From: Mycolicibacterium rufum
Lineage (GTDB): Bacteria; Actinomycetota; Actinomycetes; Mycobacteriales; Mycobacteriaceae
DNA length: 64,000 bases
Assembly: GCF_022374875.2 (NCBI RefSeq)
Contig: NZ_CP092427.2
Location: forward strand, 1,674,001 to 1,738,000
Reading direction: 5' to 3'
In this document: positions 18,560 to 28,598 of the stretch, piece by piece
Layout of the letters: each line of letters opens with the position of its first letter
How positions within the stretch are numbered: position 1 is the stretch's first letter
Program-made: the position numbers and the translations under genes
Notes under the pieces: model-generated
What the model was told of the DNA's origin: nothing
The model's input: the letters and a program-made list of their open reading frames with translations, nothing else
Database searches by the model: none

Positions 18560-18942
18560 AGCGTGCTGCGCCGCGCCGAGGCGACCACCGCGCCCACCCG
18601 TTCCACCAGGATCGCCATCTCGTAGCCGATCTGGCCGATGTCGGCGGTCCGCGCCGCCAGCGTCGCGAGGTTCGAGCCGTCACCGACCCTCATCAGCAGC
18701 AGGTAGCCGTTCTCCATCTCGACCACCGACTGCAGCACGAAGCCGCCGTCGAACAGCTGCGCGGCGCCGGTCGACAGGCTCGCGAGCCCCGACGCCACGG
18801 CGGCCAGCTGGTCGGCACGCTCCCCCGGCATGTGCTCACTGGCAGCCACCAGCAGACCGTCGGCCGACACCAGGATCGCGTGTGACACCCCCGGGTTTTC
18901 CCGGGCGAAACGCGCCACCAGCCAGTCGAGCGACTCACTCAC
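18556..18942 (-). CDS. Roadblock/LC7-domain protein
   Basis: 128 aa roadblock/LC7 fold ([49 protein letters not shown]), the CvnB element that partners the small GTPase. GTG start at 18942 lies inside the end of the kinase gene (8 bp overlap). Counterpart of Rv3364c. Confidence 0.88.
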   Translation of the reverse strand: MSESLDWLVARFARENPGVSHAILVSADGLLVAASEHMPGERADQLAAVASGLASLSTGAAQLFDGGFVLQSVVEMENGYLLLMRVGDGSNLATLAARTADIGQIGYEMAILVERVGAVVASARRSTL

Positions 18943-21442
18943 CAGGGGTCCCCCGCTCCTGTTGTGCCCGAAGGCGTCCGGCGTGCACCCCACCGAAGTG
19001 GTTGACGATGCCGGCGCGCACGGCGTCGGGGTCACGCGCGGCGTGCGCCCCGGACCCGTTGCCGGCCTCGTCCGGTGCGCCCGGCACCAGCCGCGCGCCG
19101 GGGCGACGCACCGGCAACCCCTCGACGGTGTGGTCGAGCACCGGCGCCGTCTCGGCGGCGGCGGCCGCCGACCAGCCGTGGTCCCAGACCGACTCCCAGT
19201 TCAGGTCGGCGCTGTGCGACAACTCGTGCGGATCGACCAGCCATTCCGAGAGCATCTTCTGATAGATCGCGTCGTCGTCGGCGCTGTCCTCTTTCGCGTG
19301 CCGGGCGTGGCGGGCCTGCCCATTCTGCTCGACCGGGTGCTCGACCGGGCGGGGCGCGAAGAAGGCGGCGACGTCGGACCGTGCCGGCTCGGGCTCCGGG
19401 CGCGCTGCGGGCTCGGGCGCACGGGGCGGGGGCGACGGCGGGACCGGCTCGGCGATGCCGCTGGCCCCGGGCCGGCGCTGGGGCAGCAGACCGGCCGGAG
19501 CCGGCTCGGGCGCCGCCTCCACCACCGGCGCCGCGGCAACGACGGGCCGCTCCACGGCGGGCTCCGGCGCGGGCGGCGGCTGCGGCGGGGCCGCCGACAC
19601 CAGCAGCTCCGCCGGGATGTAGACCCCCACGGTGGTCCCGGAGCCGGGCTGATGGGATGTGGTGCTGCGCAGTCGCACCACCAGCCCGTGCTCCGCGGCG
19701 AGCCGGCCCACCACGAACAACCCCATGTGCCGTGCGGTGTACGGGTTCACCTCACCGCCGGACTGCAGTCGGGCGTTGGCGACCCGCAGATCGGATTCGG
19801 TCATGCCCAGGCCGCCGTCGGCGACCTCCAGTACCAGGCCGCCGTTGCCGGTGTGCACGGCCGACACCCGCACGGCCGTCGCCGGCGGCGAGTAGCGCAG
19901 TGCGTTGTCGAACAGTTCGGCCAGCAGGTGCATCAGGTCGCCGGCCGCGGCACCGCTGACCGCACTGTCGGGCAGGCTCTCGGCGTGGATTCGGGTGTAG
20001 TCCTCCACCTCGGACGCCGCGGCGTTGACCAGCGCCACGACCGGCACGGGCTCGGCCTGGTCGCGGGCGATGCGCGCCCCGGCGAGCACCATCAGGTTGG
20101 CGCCGTTGCGACGCATTCGGGCCGCGAGGTGGTCGAGACGGAACAGGCTGTCCAGCCGTTCGGGATCCTGCTCGTTGCTCTCCAACCGGTCGATCAGCGC
20201 GAGTTGCTGATCGACCAGACTCCGGTTGCGCCGCGACAGCGTCTCGAACATGTCGGTGACCTGCATCTGCAGCCGGGCCTGCTCACCGGCGAGCAGGACG
20301 GCCTGCTCGTGCAGTTCGTCGACGGCGTGGGCCACCTGGCCGATCTCCTCGGAGGTGTGCACGCCGATGGGCTGCACGGGCGGGGTCTTGCCGTCGGCGC
20401 GGATCTGTTCGACCTCGCGGGCCAGGTCCTCGTGCGCCACTTTCAGCGCGCTGGTGCGCAGCGTGCGCAGGGGCCGGATCAGTGAGCGCGCCACCACGGC
20501 GACCACCAGCAGCGCGATCACGATGGCGGCGCCGACGAGTGCGGCGTCGCGCAGAGCCGCGGTGCGCGCGGCGTTCGCCTGGCCCTCGACGGTGGCCGGG
20601 ATCGAGCGGGACGTCTCGGCGATGATGCCGTCGGCGATGCCGCGGGTGACGCGCTGCGAGGCCAGCAGGTCGGGATTGCCGACGAGCACCACGGCGGGAT
20701 CGGACAGCAGCGACATGCGCTTGACCATCTCCGAGCGCAGCGATGCGGCGGGGGCCGAGGAGCCGCCCAGATAGGCGCCCATCGCCGACACGTTGGACGG
20801 CTCGGTGCCGGCGAGGGTGATCATCGAGGACCGCAGGTCCGGTTCGGGCAGATCCCCGCCGCGGTCGACGAGCATCTGCTGCATCGTCATCTGGCCGCGG
20901 GCGCCGATCGCGCGCGCGAGCGCGTCGCCCGCCGAGCGCACCGCGGCGTCGTCTCCGGACACCAGCCCGGTGACCGCGGTCTCGGCGGTGATGAGCAGCG
21001 GCGCGTAGGTCATCACCCGGGTGCGCAGGTCGATCGCGCCGGCGACGGTCTTGTCGGCGAGGTCCTTGCCGTAGTCGAGCAGCGTGTTGGTGGCCAGCCG
21101 CACGGCGTCGTCGACGTCGGCGCCGTCCAGGCGACTGCGCAGCGCGGAGCCGCGGTCACCGAACGTCGTCATCGCCGCCGGGACGTCGCCCCCGTCGGTG
21201 GCCGAGATCAGCACGCCCTCGAGCGCGGCCATGTAGTCGGCGACCGCGGGTACCACGTCGGCGCGGGTGGCCGCGCCGCGCAGGTCGCTCGCGGCGGTGG
21301 CGGAGGCGGAGATACGCAGCGCGCCGAAGGCACACGCCAGCAGCAGAGGCACCAGCACGATGGCCAGGACCTTCGCGCGGACCGGCCAGTTGGACAGCGC
21401 CAACCGCGGCGGCCGCTTGATCGGGGATCGAGCGTCGTTCAT
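18935..21442 (-). CDS. Conservon sensor histidine kinase (Rv3365c-like)
   Basis: 835 aa. N-terminal helix ([18 protein letters not shown]), a large extracytoplasmic nitrate/nitrite-sensor-like helical domain, a second helix ([21 protein letters not shown]), a HAMP segment, a kinase core with the [14 protein letters not shown] region, and an HATPase domain ([19 protein letters not shown]). Then comes a long Pro/Ala/Glu-rich tail ending near residue 835. This is the CvnA sensor of the conservon ending in mfpA. Start ATG 21442 with AGGAAG upstream. Signal unknown. Confidence 0.88.
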   Translation of the reverse strand: MNDARSPIKRPPRLALSNWPVRAKVLAIVLVPLLLACAFGALRISASATAASDLRGAATRADVVPAVADYMAALEGVLISATDGGDVPAAMTTFGDRGSALRSRLDGADVDDAVRLATNTLLDYGKDLADKTVAGAIDLRTRVMTYAPLLITAETAVTGLVSGDDAAVRSAGDALARAIGARGQMTMQQMLVDRGGDLPEPDLRSSMITLAGTEPSNVSAMGAYLGGSSAPAASLRSEMVKRMSLLSDPAVVLVGNPDLLASQRVTRGIADGIIAETSRSIPATVEGQANAARTAALRDAALVGAAIVIALLVVAVVARSLIRPLRTLRTSALKVAHEDLAREVEQIRADGKTPPVQPIGVHTSEEIGQVAHAVDELHEQAVLLAGEQARLQMQVTDMFETLSRRNRSLVDQQLALIDRLESNEQDPERLDSLFRLDHLAARMRRNGANLMVLAGARIARDQAEPVPVVALVNAAASEVEDYTRIHAESLPDSAVSGAAAGDLMHLLAELFDNALRYSPPATAVRVSAVHTGNGGLVLEVADGGLGMTESDLRVANARLQSGGEVNPYTARHMGLFVVGRLAAEHGLVVRLRSTTSHQPGSGTTVGVYIPAELLVSAAPPQPPPAPEPAVERPVVAAAPVVEAAPEPAPAGLLPQRRPGASGIAEPVPPSPPPRAPEPAARPEPEPARSDVAAFFAPRPVEHPVEQNGQARHARHAKEDSADDDAIYQKMLSEWLVDPHELSHSADLNWESVWDHGWSAAAAAETAPVLDHTVEGLPVRRPGARLVPGAPDEAGNGSGAHAARDPDAVRAGIVNHFGGVHAGRLRAQQERGTPGE

Positions 21443-21669
21443 AGAGCTTCCTGAGCGAGGGCGCCCTCGTCGGGCGGGCGTGAAGCGCCTGGCAATTCGA
21501 TGAGTATGCCAGCCCAATCACCGCGTTTCCACAGTTCGGTAGGCGGCCGTGATTCCAGCAAAGAATGCCGTTGCGGGCGTTGCTGTTTCGTTTCACTCTT
21601 GTTGCGTGTCACCGACCCGAATGGGGTTCTGAGCAGGCACAATCGAAGGAGACGAACTGGAGGAGTGCA

Positions 21670-21822
21670 ATGATCCACAATGGCGTGGAGATGGCTCTGC
21701 TGGCCGATGCCTCGGAAATCGGTGATTCACCGCTGATGCGCGCGATGAGCAGTGAGATGGTCGACGTGGACACGCTCGAGGGGCTGATCTCGATCGCGAC
21801 CTACGAGACCTGCCTGGACTGA
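21670..21822 (+). CDS. Small conserved-type protein (50 aa)
   Basis: 50 aa acidic protein from ATG 21670, preceded by a strong GGAGGAG ribosome site. Sequence rich in Glu/Asp/Met (LMRAMSSEMVDVDTLEGL), no membrane segment. It lies alone between the divergent kinase gene and trmL, 227 bp from the kinase start. No family recognised. Strong ribosome site and unremarkable codon use argue that it is real. Confidence 0.6.
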   Translation: MIHNGVEMALLADASEIGDSPLMRAMSSEMVDVDTLEGLISIATYETCLD

Positions 21823-21856
21823 CGCCGACCGGGCCGCCCGAACTACCCTGCCAAGG

Positions 21857-22321
21857 GTGTTCCGGGTGATGTTCTACTCCCCGCGCATCGCGCCCAACAC
21901 CGGCAACGCGATCCGCATGGTGGCCGGCTCCGGGTGCGAGCTGCATCTGGTCGAGCCGCTGGGTTTCGACCTGTCCGAGCCCAAGCTGCGCCGCGCCGGG
22001 CTGGACTACCACGATCTCGCGTCGGTCACCGTGCATGCCGACCTGTCCGCGGCGTGGGCGGCGCTGATGCCGGCACGGGTCTTCGCGTTCACCGCCCACG
22101 CCACCGCGTCGTTCGCCGACATCGCCTATCGGCCCGGCGACGTGCTGATGTTCGGACCGGAGCCGACCGGTCTGGACGCGGCGACGCTGGCGGACCCGCA
22201 CCTCACCAAGCGGGTGCGGATCCCGATGCTGAGCGGACGCCGCTCACTGAATCTGTCCAACGCCGCCGCCGTGGCCGTCTACGAGGCGTGGCGCCAGCAC
22301 GGCTTCGCCGGGGCGGTCTGA
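21857..22321 (+). CDS. trmL: tRNA (cytidine/uridine-34 2'-O)-methyltransferase TrmL (SPOUT)
   Basis: 154 aa SpoU/TrmH-family knot methyltransferase. Motifs: APNTGNAIRMV (motif 1), VLMFGPEPTGL (motif 2) and IPMLSGRRSLNLSNAAAVAVYE (motif 3). The short, single-domain form is typical of TrmL, which 2'-O-methylates the wobble base of tRNA-Leu with SAM. Counterpart of Rv3366. GTG start; converges with the nitroreductase gene. Confidence 0.88.
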   Translation: MFRVMFYSPRIAPNTGNAIRMVAGSGCELHLVEPLGFDLSEPKLRRAGLDYHDLASVTVHADLSAAWAALMPARVFAFTAHATASFADIAYRPGDVLMFGPEPTGLDAATLADPHLTKRVRIPMLSGRRSLNLSNAAAVAVYEAWRQHGFAGAV

Positions 22322-22322
22322 C

Positions 22323-22973
22323 TCACCACGTATCCCAGTGCGTCACCTGCTCGGCGGGCAGCCGCTTGGCCTTCTTGAAGTCGGTGCCCTTGGTGTAGGC
22401 GATCGGGAACAGGCCGGCCTGGCTGTAGGACTCGAACGGGATGCCCAGCAGCTCCGCGGCCTGGCGCTCACCGTCGCCCAGGAGATGCAGCGACGTCCAC
22501 GCCGACCCGAGCCCGCGGGAGCGCAACGCCAGCATGAAGCTCCACACCGCCGGCATCAGCGATCCCCAGAAGCCCGCGCTGGCACCCGACACCGTGTCGT
22601 GCGGCTTGCCTTCCAGGCACGGGATCAGCATCACCGGCACCTTCTCCAGGTGGTCGTTGAGGTAGCGGGCCGAGTCCTCGATGCGGGGCCGCTGCTCGTC
22701 GCGGATGTCGCCCATCTCCGGCTTGGTCTGGTTCAGGTAGGGCGTGGCGTTGGTCCGGTAGATCTCCGCGAGCGCGAGCTTCTTGTCGGGATCGGTCACG
22801 AACACCCACTGCCAGCCCTGGCTGTTCGACCCCGTGGGCGCCTGCAGCGCGATGTCGAGGCATTCCATCAGCACCTCACGGGGTACCGGCTTGTCGAAAT
22901 CGAGGCGCTTGCGCACCGAGCGGGTCGTCGTCAGAACGTCATCGGCGGAGAGGTTGAGCGTCTCGGAGGTCAT
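22323..22973 (-). CDS. Nitroreductase-family FMN oxidoreductase (Rv3368c-like)
   Basis: 216 aa. FMN-binding nitroreductase fold: TTRSVRKRLDF near the N-terminus, QAPTGSNSQGWQWVFV (FMN phosphate site), and RGLGSAWTSLHLL. These dimeric enzymes reduce nitro groups or quinones with NAD(P)H. Counterpart of Rv3368c, which lies close to dnaE2 in the same order. Physiological substrate unknown. Confidence 0.85.
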   Translation of the reverse strand: MTSETLNLSADDVLTTTRSVRKRLDFDKPVPREVLMECLDIALQAPTGSNSQGWQWVFVTDPDKKLALAEIYRTNATPYLNQTKPEMGDIRDEQRPRIEDSARYLNDHLEKVPVMLIPCLEGKPHDTVSGASAGFWGSLMPAVWSFMLALRSRGLGSAWTSLHLLGDGERQAAELLGIPFESYSQAGLFPIAYTKGTDFKKAKRLPAEQVTHWDTW

Positions 22974-23060
22974 GGCGCCGAGACTACATTCGCCGGTCAG
23001 GACGGCTGATTTCCGTGGCGAGGTCGTGCAGATACGCGCCGTCGCGGGGAGAGATGGGCG

Positions 23061-26000
23061 TCAGCGGAAGTCGCGAGACTTCGAGGCCACCCGCAGACTC
23101 AGCGGACCCATCCGGTCGGCGACGACGGTCACCGCGCCGGTGGCGTTCTGCACGATGCCGCGGATCAACAGCGCCGAGGCGGTCTGCGCCAACCGGCGGT
23201 GCCGCGCCCACACCGCCGGCATGCACAGCACGTTGACCATCCCGGTCTCGTCCTCGAGGTTGACGAACGTCACCCCCTGCGCGGTCGCCGGGCGCTGCCG
23301 GTGCGTCACCGCCCCGGCGACCAGCACCCGGGTGCCGTCGGGCACCGACAGCAGCCGATCGGCCGGCACCACTCCCATCGCGTCGAGGTCCTCCCGCAGG
23401 AACTGCGTCGGATAGCGATCGGGCGACACCCCGGTGGCCCACACGTCGGCAGCGGTCAGCTCCAGCTCGGTCATCCCCGGCAGCGACGGGACGTGCGAGG
23501 ACGATCCGACCCCGGGCAACCGGTCGGGACGCTCGGCGGCCGCGGCGCCCGCCGCCCACAGCCCCTCGCGCCGGGTGATCCCGAAGCACCCCAGAGCGCC
23601 GGCGGTGGCCAGTGCCTCGGTCTGCGGCACCGACAGCTGCACCCGCCCGGTCAGGTCCAGCAGAGAAGCGAACGGACCGTGCGCTTCTCGCTCCTCGACC
23701 AGCCGCTCGGCCAGCTCGTCGCCGATGTGCCGGACACTGCCGAGGCCGAGCCGCACGTCCATGCCGGCGTTCTCCAGCGTGGCGTGCGCGAGGCTGGCGT
23801 TGACGTCGGGACCGTGCACGGTCACGCCGTGGCGGCGGGCGTCGGCCACCAGGGACTGCGGCGAGTAGAACCCCATCGGCTGCGCGCGCAGCAGCGCCGC
23901 GCAGAACGCCGCGGGGTGATGCAGCTTGAACCACGACGAGTAGAACACCAGCGAGGCGAAGCTCAGCGAATGGCTCTCGGGGAAACCGAAATTGGCGAAC
24001 GCCTCCAGCTTCTCGTAGATCCGCTGGGCCACCTCGCCGGTGATGCCGTGCACCTCGGCCATCCCGTCGAAGAACCGGCCGCGCAGCCGGCGCATCTTCT
24101 CGGTCGAGCGTTTGGAACCCATCGCGCGGCGCAGCTGGTCGGCCTCGGCCGCCGAGAACCCCGCGCAGTCCACCGCCAGCTGCATGAGCTGCTCTTGAAA
24201 CAGCGGTACGCCCAACGTCTTCCGCAGTGCAGACTCCATCGAGGGGTGGTCGTAGGTGACCGCCTCCTCACCGTTGCGCCGTTTGATGTACGGGTGCACC
24301 GATCCGCCCTGGATCGGCCCGGGCCGGATCAGCGCCACCTCCACCACCAGGTCGTAGAACATCCGCGGCTTCAACCGGGGCAGGGTGGCCATCTGCGCGC
24401 GCGACTCCACCTGGAACACCCCGACCGAGTCGGCGCGCTGCAGCATCTCGTACACCGCGGCCTCGGACAGGTCCAGCGTCGCCAGATCCACCTCGATGCC
24501 CTTGTGTTCGGCCACCAGGTCGATGCAGTAGTGCAGCGCCGAGAGCATGCCCAGCCCCAGCATGTCGAACTTCACCAAACCGATGGCCGCGCAATCGTCC
24601 TTGTCCCACTGCAGGACGCTGCGGTTCTCCATCCGGGCCCACTCGACCGGGCACACATCGGCGATCGGGCGGTCGCAGATCACCATGCCCCCGGAGTGGA
24701 TGCCCATGTGCCGCGGCAGGTTCGAGATCTGCGTGGCCAGCTCGATGACCTGTTCGGGGATGCCCTCCACATGGGTGACGTCGGTCAGGTTGCCCCACTG
24801 GCTGAGCTGCTTGCTCCACGCGTCCTGCTGCCCCTGGGAGAAGCCGAGCGCGCGCGCCATGTCCCGGACCGCACTGCGGCCGCGGTAGGTGATCACGTTG
24901 GCCACCTGGGCGGCGTACTCGCGGCCGTACCGTTGGTAGACGTACTGGATCGCCTTCTCGCGCAGATCCGATTCGATGTCGATGTCGATGTCGGGTGGCC
25001 CGTCGCGGGCCGGGGACAGGAACCGCTCGAAGAGCAGGTCGTTGGCCACCGGATCGACGTTGGTGACCTTCAGCGCGTAGCAGACCGCCGAGTTGGCCGC
25101 CGACCCCCGGCCCTGGGACAGGATGTCGTTCTCCCGGCAGAACCTCGTGATGTCGTGCACCACCAGGAAATAGCCCGGGAAGTTCAGCGTCTCGATGACC
25201 CGCAGCTCGTGCTCGATCTGGGCGTACGCGCGGGGTGCGCGTTCGGGAGGACCGTACCGCTCCCGGGCACCCTGCATCACCAGGTGCCGCAGCCAGCTGT
25301 TCTCGGTGTGGCCGGCCGGGACGTCGAAGGGCGGCAGCTGCGGCGCGATGAGCGCCAGACCGAACGCGCACTGCTCCCCCAGTTCGGCGGCGGCGCCGAC
25401 CACTTCGGGGCAGTGGGCGAACATCCGGGCCATCTCCTCCCCTGAGCGCAGATGCGAACCCCCCAGCGGCGCAAGGTAGCCCGCCGCCTCGTCCATCGAA
25501 TGCCTGGCCCGGATCGCCCCCATCGCCATCGCCAGCCTGCCCCGCGACGGCTCGGCGAAGTGCGCCGCGGTGGTGGCCACGACGCCCAGCCCGAACCGCG
25601 GCGCCAGCGCGGCCAGTGCAGCGTTGCGTTCGTCGTCGTGCGGATGACCGTGGTGGGTGAGTTCGACGGTGACGCGGTCCCGGCCGAACCGGTCGACCAG
25701 GTCGGCCAGCGCGGCCGCGGCGGCCTCCGGACCGCCCGACGAGAGTGCCTGCCGGACATGGCCTTTGCGGCATCCTGTGAGGATCTGCCAGTGGCCGCCC
25801 GCAGCCTCGGTCAGTGCGTCGTAGTCGTACCGCAGGACGCCCTTCTCCCCGCCGGCCAGGTGCGCGGCGGCCAGTTGCCGCGACAACCGTCGGTACCCCT
25901 CCGGGCCGCGTGCGAGCACCAGCAGATGCGGGCCGGGCGGGTCGGGGTCGTCGGTGCGGCTGCCGCCGCCCAGCGACAGCTCCGCGCCGAACACCGTGGC

Positions 26001-26357
26001 GATGTCGAGTTCCCTGGCCGCCTCGGCGAACCGGACCACCCCGTACAGGCCGTCGTGGTCGGTCAGCGCGAGGGCCCGCAGGCCGAGCCGTGCCGCCTCC
26101 TCGACGAGTTCCTCCGGCGTGCTGGCCCCGTCGAGGAAGCTGTAGGCGGAGTGGGTGTGCAGTTCGGCGTACGGCGTCGACGACGAGCCACCGGTGGGCG
26201 CGTCGGGCGGGTGATACCGCCCCCGCTTGCGTGACCAGGCCGGGCTGTCGCCGCCGTCCCCGATCTGACCGTCGATCGGCCAGCCGGCACGGCGCGGCTT
26301 GCTGTTGAGGACGCGCTCCATCTCGCCCCAGCCCGGCGGACCGTTGTGCCAACCCAC
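23061..26357 (-). CDS. dnaE2: Error-prone DNA polymerase III alpha subunit DnaE2
   Basis: 1098 aa C-family polymerase. N-terminal PHP domain (ELHTHSAYSFLDGAST), palm domain with the catalytic PDIDIDIES aspartates, fingers, then helix-hairpin-helix and OB-fold regions (LVAGAVTHRQRPATAQGVTFVNLEDE). GTG start giving MGWHNGPP, matching the M. tuberculosis Rv3370c N-terminus. DnaE2 does translesion synthesis and causes damage-induced mutation with ImuA' and ImuB, both encoded at 32.4-34.7 kb. A perfect LexA box lies 13 bp upstream. Confidence 0.95.
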   Translation of the reverse strand: MGWHNGPPGWGEMERVLNSKPRRAGWPIDGQIGDGGDSPAWSRKRGRYHPPDAPTGGSSSTPYAELHTHSAYSFLDGASTPEELVEEAARLGLRALALTDHDGLYGVVRFAEAARELDIATVFGAELSLGGGSRTDDPDPPGPHLLVLARGPEGYRRLSRQLAAAHLAGGEKGVLRYDYDALTEAAGGHWQILTGCRKGHVRQALSSGGPEAAAAALADLVDRFGRDRVTVELTHHGHPHDDERNAALAALAPRFGLGVVATTAAHFAEPSRGRLAMAMGAIRARHSMDEAAGYLAPLGGSHLRSGEEMARMFAHCPEVVGAAAELGEQCAFGLALIAPQLPPFDVPAGHTENSWLRHLVMQGARERYGPPERAPRAYAQIEHELRVIETLNFPGYFLVVHDITRFCRENDILSQGRGSAANSAVCYALKVTNVDPVANDLLFERFLSPARDGPPDIDIDIESDLREKAIQYVYQRYGREYAAQVANVITYRGRSAVRDMARALGFSQGQQDAWSKQLSQWGNLTDVTHVEGIPEQVIELATQISNLPRHMGIHSGGMVICDRPIADVCPVEWARMENRSVLQWDKDDCAAIGLVKFDMLGLGMLSALHYCIDLVAEHKGIEVDLATLDLSEAAVYEMLQRADSVGVFQVESRAQMATLPRLKPRMFYDLVVEVALIRPGPIQGGSVHPYIKRRNGEEAVTYDHPSMESALRKTLGVPLFQEQLMQLAVDCAGFSAAEADQLRRAMGSKRSTEKMRRLRGRFFDGMAEVHGITGEVAQRIYEKLEAFANFGFPESHSLSFASLVFYSSWFKLHHPAAFCAALLRAQPMGFYSPQSLVADARRHGVTVHGPDVNASLAHATLENAGMDVRLGLGSVRHIGDELAERLVEEREAHGPFASLLDLTGRVQLSVPQTEALATAGALGCFGITRREGLWAAGAAAAERPDRLPGVGSSSHVPSLPGMTELELTAADVWATGVSPDRYPTQFLREDLDAMGVVPADRLLSVPDGTRVLVAGAVTHRQRPATAQGVTFVNLEDETGMVNVLCMPAVWARHRRLAQTASALLIRGIVQNATGAVTVVADRMGPLSLRVASKSRDFR

Positions 26358-26369
26358 CCGGCCAGTCTA

Positions 26370-26385
26370 TCGAACACCCGTTCGA
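26370..26385. promoter_or_regulatory. LexA (SOS) box of dnaE2
   Basis: TCGAAC-ACCC-GTTCGA matches the mycobacterial/Gram-positive SOS consensus TCGAAC-N4-GTTCGA at every position. It sits 13 bp before the dnaE2 GTG, so LexA should repress the gene until DNA damage. Confidence 0.92.
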
Positions 26386-26389
26386 TACG

Positions 26390-27556
26390 TCAGGCGCTCT
26401 TCCCGGTGTCCGGGCGGTGGTCGTCGCCGTTGCCGTCCGGGTCCTCGTCGAGGCTCGGCCGCAGCACGTAGCGGACCTGGTTGCCGCCCGCCATCCGGGC
26501 CTGCTCGATGGCCTGGGTGGCGATCGCGATCAACTTGTCGAGCACCTCGTCGGGCGGCTCGGCGGCCAGCGGCGGCAGCGGCGTGCACACCACCCCGATG
26601 CTGGCGGTGAGCCGCTGCGGCGTCGAGGCGATCGCGCCGCGGATCCGCTCCACCAGCGGCGACGCGTCGGCGGTGGTGAAGCTGTCGGCGATCAGGAAGT
26701 CGTCGTCGGAGACGTGCGCGACGATCGCGTTGTGCCGGACGGTCTCGCGCAGCGCCTGCCCGACCGTCACCCGCGCACGGTTGCCCCCGCTCGGCCCGGA
26801 CAGCCCCAGCAGCAGCGAGAAACTGTCGATGTTCACCGCGACGACCACGAGGTACTTGTCGGCGCTGCGGCTCCGCGAGGCGAGCAGCGTGGCCACCGCC
26901 TGATAGAACGCGTCCCGGTGCAGCAGGCCGGTGAGCTGTTCGATGTCGCCGTGGTGGGTGTCGGGCTGGATCAGCAGGATCATCGCCCGGCAGGCGAACG
27001 CGACGAACACGTTCAGAAGAACGATCATGCCGGCCGCGCAGATCGCCAGCGCCAGATCCGTCGCAGCGAGCCGGACGATGAGCACGCCGAGGGCGAGGAC
27101 GGCCATCGTCCAGGTCAGCACCAGCAAACGCTGGGCATGGAAGCACACCACGAACGCGGTCAGCACGGCATAGCTCGCCGCGCCTGTGAGCCCGACCATC
27201 GGACTGGTCTGGATCAGGGCCGACACCCCGATGGCGATCGAGCCGACGAGCACACACAGCAGCGACTGCACCCGGCTCGGCCAGTGATCGCGCAGCCACA
27301 GTGCCGCCAGCCCGAGGCAGGCCACCGCGATCACCACGGCGGCGGTCCTGCCCACCGTGCCGCGGGGACCCGTCGGGCTCGCCAGCAGCCCCACCGGGAT
27401 CAGCCCGAGCGCCGCGATGCACACCGCGACCAGTCGGCACGTCGCCGTCTGCATGCCGCGCGCGGCGAGCACGGCAGTAAACCAGTAGTACTGATCCGAG
27501 CGCCACAGTGCAGGGCCGATCGCCGCGGCGGACGAACTCCGCAAAGCGTCAAACAT
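26390..27556 (-). CDS. Membrane protein with degenerate GGDEF domain
   Basis: 388 aa. The N-terminal half has about six membrane helices; the C-terminal half has the GGDEF fold (DIEQLTGLLHRDAFYQAV, AVNIDSFSLLLGLSG, LTASIGVV). The signature loop reads SDDDF instead of GG(D/E)EF, so diguanylate cyclase activity is doubtful. It could be a catalytically dead receptor, a GTP/c-di-GMP sensor or a scaffold. Start ATG 27556 chosen over a longer frame. Its end lies just beyond the dnaE2 SOS box, but transcription runs toward dnaE2, so read-through is possible. Confidence 0.75.
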   Translation of the reverse strand: MFDALRSSSAAAIGPALWRSDQYYWFTAVLAARGMQTATCRLVAVCIAALGLIPVGLLASPTGPRGTVGRTAAVVIAVACLGLAALWLRDHWPSRVQSLLCVLVGSIAIGVSALIQTSPMVGLTGAASYAVLTAFVVCFHAQRLLVLTWTMAVLALGVLIVRLAATDLALAICAAGMIVLLNVFVAFACRAMILLIQPDTHHGDIEQLTGLLHRDAFYQAVATLLASRSRSADKYLVVVAVNIDSFSLLLGLSGPSGGNRARVTVGQALRETVRHNAIVAHVSDDDFLIADSFTTADASPLVERIRGAIASTPQRLTASIGVVCTPLPPLAAEPPDEVLDKLIAIATQAIEQARMAGGNQVRYVLRPSLDEDPDGNGDDHRPDTGKSA

Positions 27557-27673
27557 CGGCCCACCCCCGCCGGACGCACCCGCGGTCCAGATCAAAACCC
27601 CCGCCCACACGCGAAGGCTACCAGTCCAGCAAACAATTTCCCAGGGCAACCAGCGTCTTCGCAGCGATGCCGA

Positions 27674-28540
27674 TCATTCGGCGAACTCGGCGGCCCCGTC
27701 CTCGAGCACCAGGCGAGCATCCGATCCGTCCGGGCCGGCCGCCTCAGTGCGGAACACCGCCTGGCCGGATCCCAGCCGCCAGACAGACGTCGACAGCGTG
27801 TCGCCGGGGAACACCGGAGAGGTGAACCGGGCCGCGATCGCGGTGATCCGGGTGGCGTCGCCGCCGCCCAGCGCGGCCACCAACGCCCGGCCGGCCACGC
27901 CGTAGGTGCACAACCCGTGCAGGATCGGCTTCGGGAAGCCGGCCAGCGCAGCGAACCACGGGTCGCTGTGCAGCGGGTTACGGTCGCCGGAGAGCCGGTA
28001 GATCAGCGCCTGGTCCTCCCGGGTGGGCAGCGTGACGGTCGCGTCGGGCTCCCGGTCCGGGATCTGCGGGGCGACCGGCCGCTGGCCCGGTTGCCCGCCG
28101 AAGCCACCTTCGCCACGGATCACCAAAGTGGTCAGCGTCTCGGCGACCGCGGTGCCGGTGTCCGGGTCGCTGCCCGTGGCCTTGAGCATGACGATCGCGT
28201 TCTTGCCCTCACCCTTGTCCTGGATGTCGGCGACCTCGCTGACGACGCTCAGCGCTCCCGCGGCCGGCAGCGGCGCCAACAGCCGGATGCTCTGCGACCC
28301 GTGCAGCAGCCGGCTGAAATCGAACGATCCGATGCTGCCTGCTGCCGCGAACGGCGAGCAGGCGATGACGGCGTAGGTGGGCAGCACCTGCTGGGCGATG
28401 TCGTGACTGTTCTCGGTGGCGAAGGCGAGGTCGGCGGTGCCCGCCCCGACCCCGAGCGCGTAGAGCAGGGTGTCGCGGTCCTTCCAGCGGAAGGTCTGCG
28501 GTGCAGTGGTGACGCCAACGGCGTTCGGATCGATCGGCAT
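27674..28540 (-). CDS. MaoC-like (R)-hydratase (HtdY/Rv3389c type)
   Basis: 288 aa double hot-dog enzyme. The C-terminal half carries the hydratase-2 motif YRLSGDRNPLHSDPWFAALAGF with the catalytic Asp/His, and the N-terminal half is the decayed hot-dog repeat. Hydrates trans-2-enoyl-CoA to (R)-3-hydroxyacyl-CoA, for beta-oxidation or sterol and fatty-acid pathways. Counterpart of Rv3389c. Start ATG 28540; divergent from the acrA1 homologue with 58 bp between. Confidence 0.85.
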   Translation of the reverse strand: MPIDPNAVGVTTAPQTFRWKDRDTLLYALGVGAGTADLAFATENSHDIAQQVLPTYAVIACSPFAAAGSIGSFDFSRLLHGSQSIRLLAPLPAAGALSVVSEVADIQDKGEGKNAIVMLKATGSDPDTGTAVAETLTTLVIRGEGGFGGQPGQRPVAPQIPDREPDATVTLPTREDQALIYRLSGDRNPLHSDPWFAALAGFPKPILHGLCTYGVAGRALVAALGGGDATRITAIAARFTSPVFPGDTLSTSVWRLGSGQAVFRTEAAGPDGSDARLVLEDGAAEFAE

Positions 28541-28598
28541 GGTGGGGACAGTAACCCGGTTGTTGACCTTTGCTCCGCCGCGGGTGACCATGTCCGGC

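Noticed and set aside
23199..25445. 748-codon plus-strand frame
   Set aside because: Antisense to dnaE2, with the repetitive Arg/His/Gln/Val composition of a GC-rich shadow.
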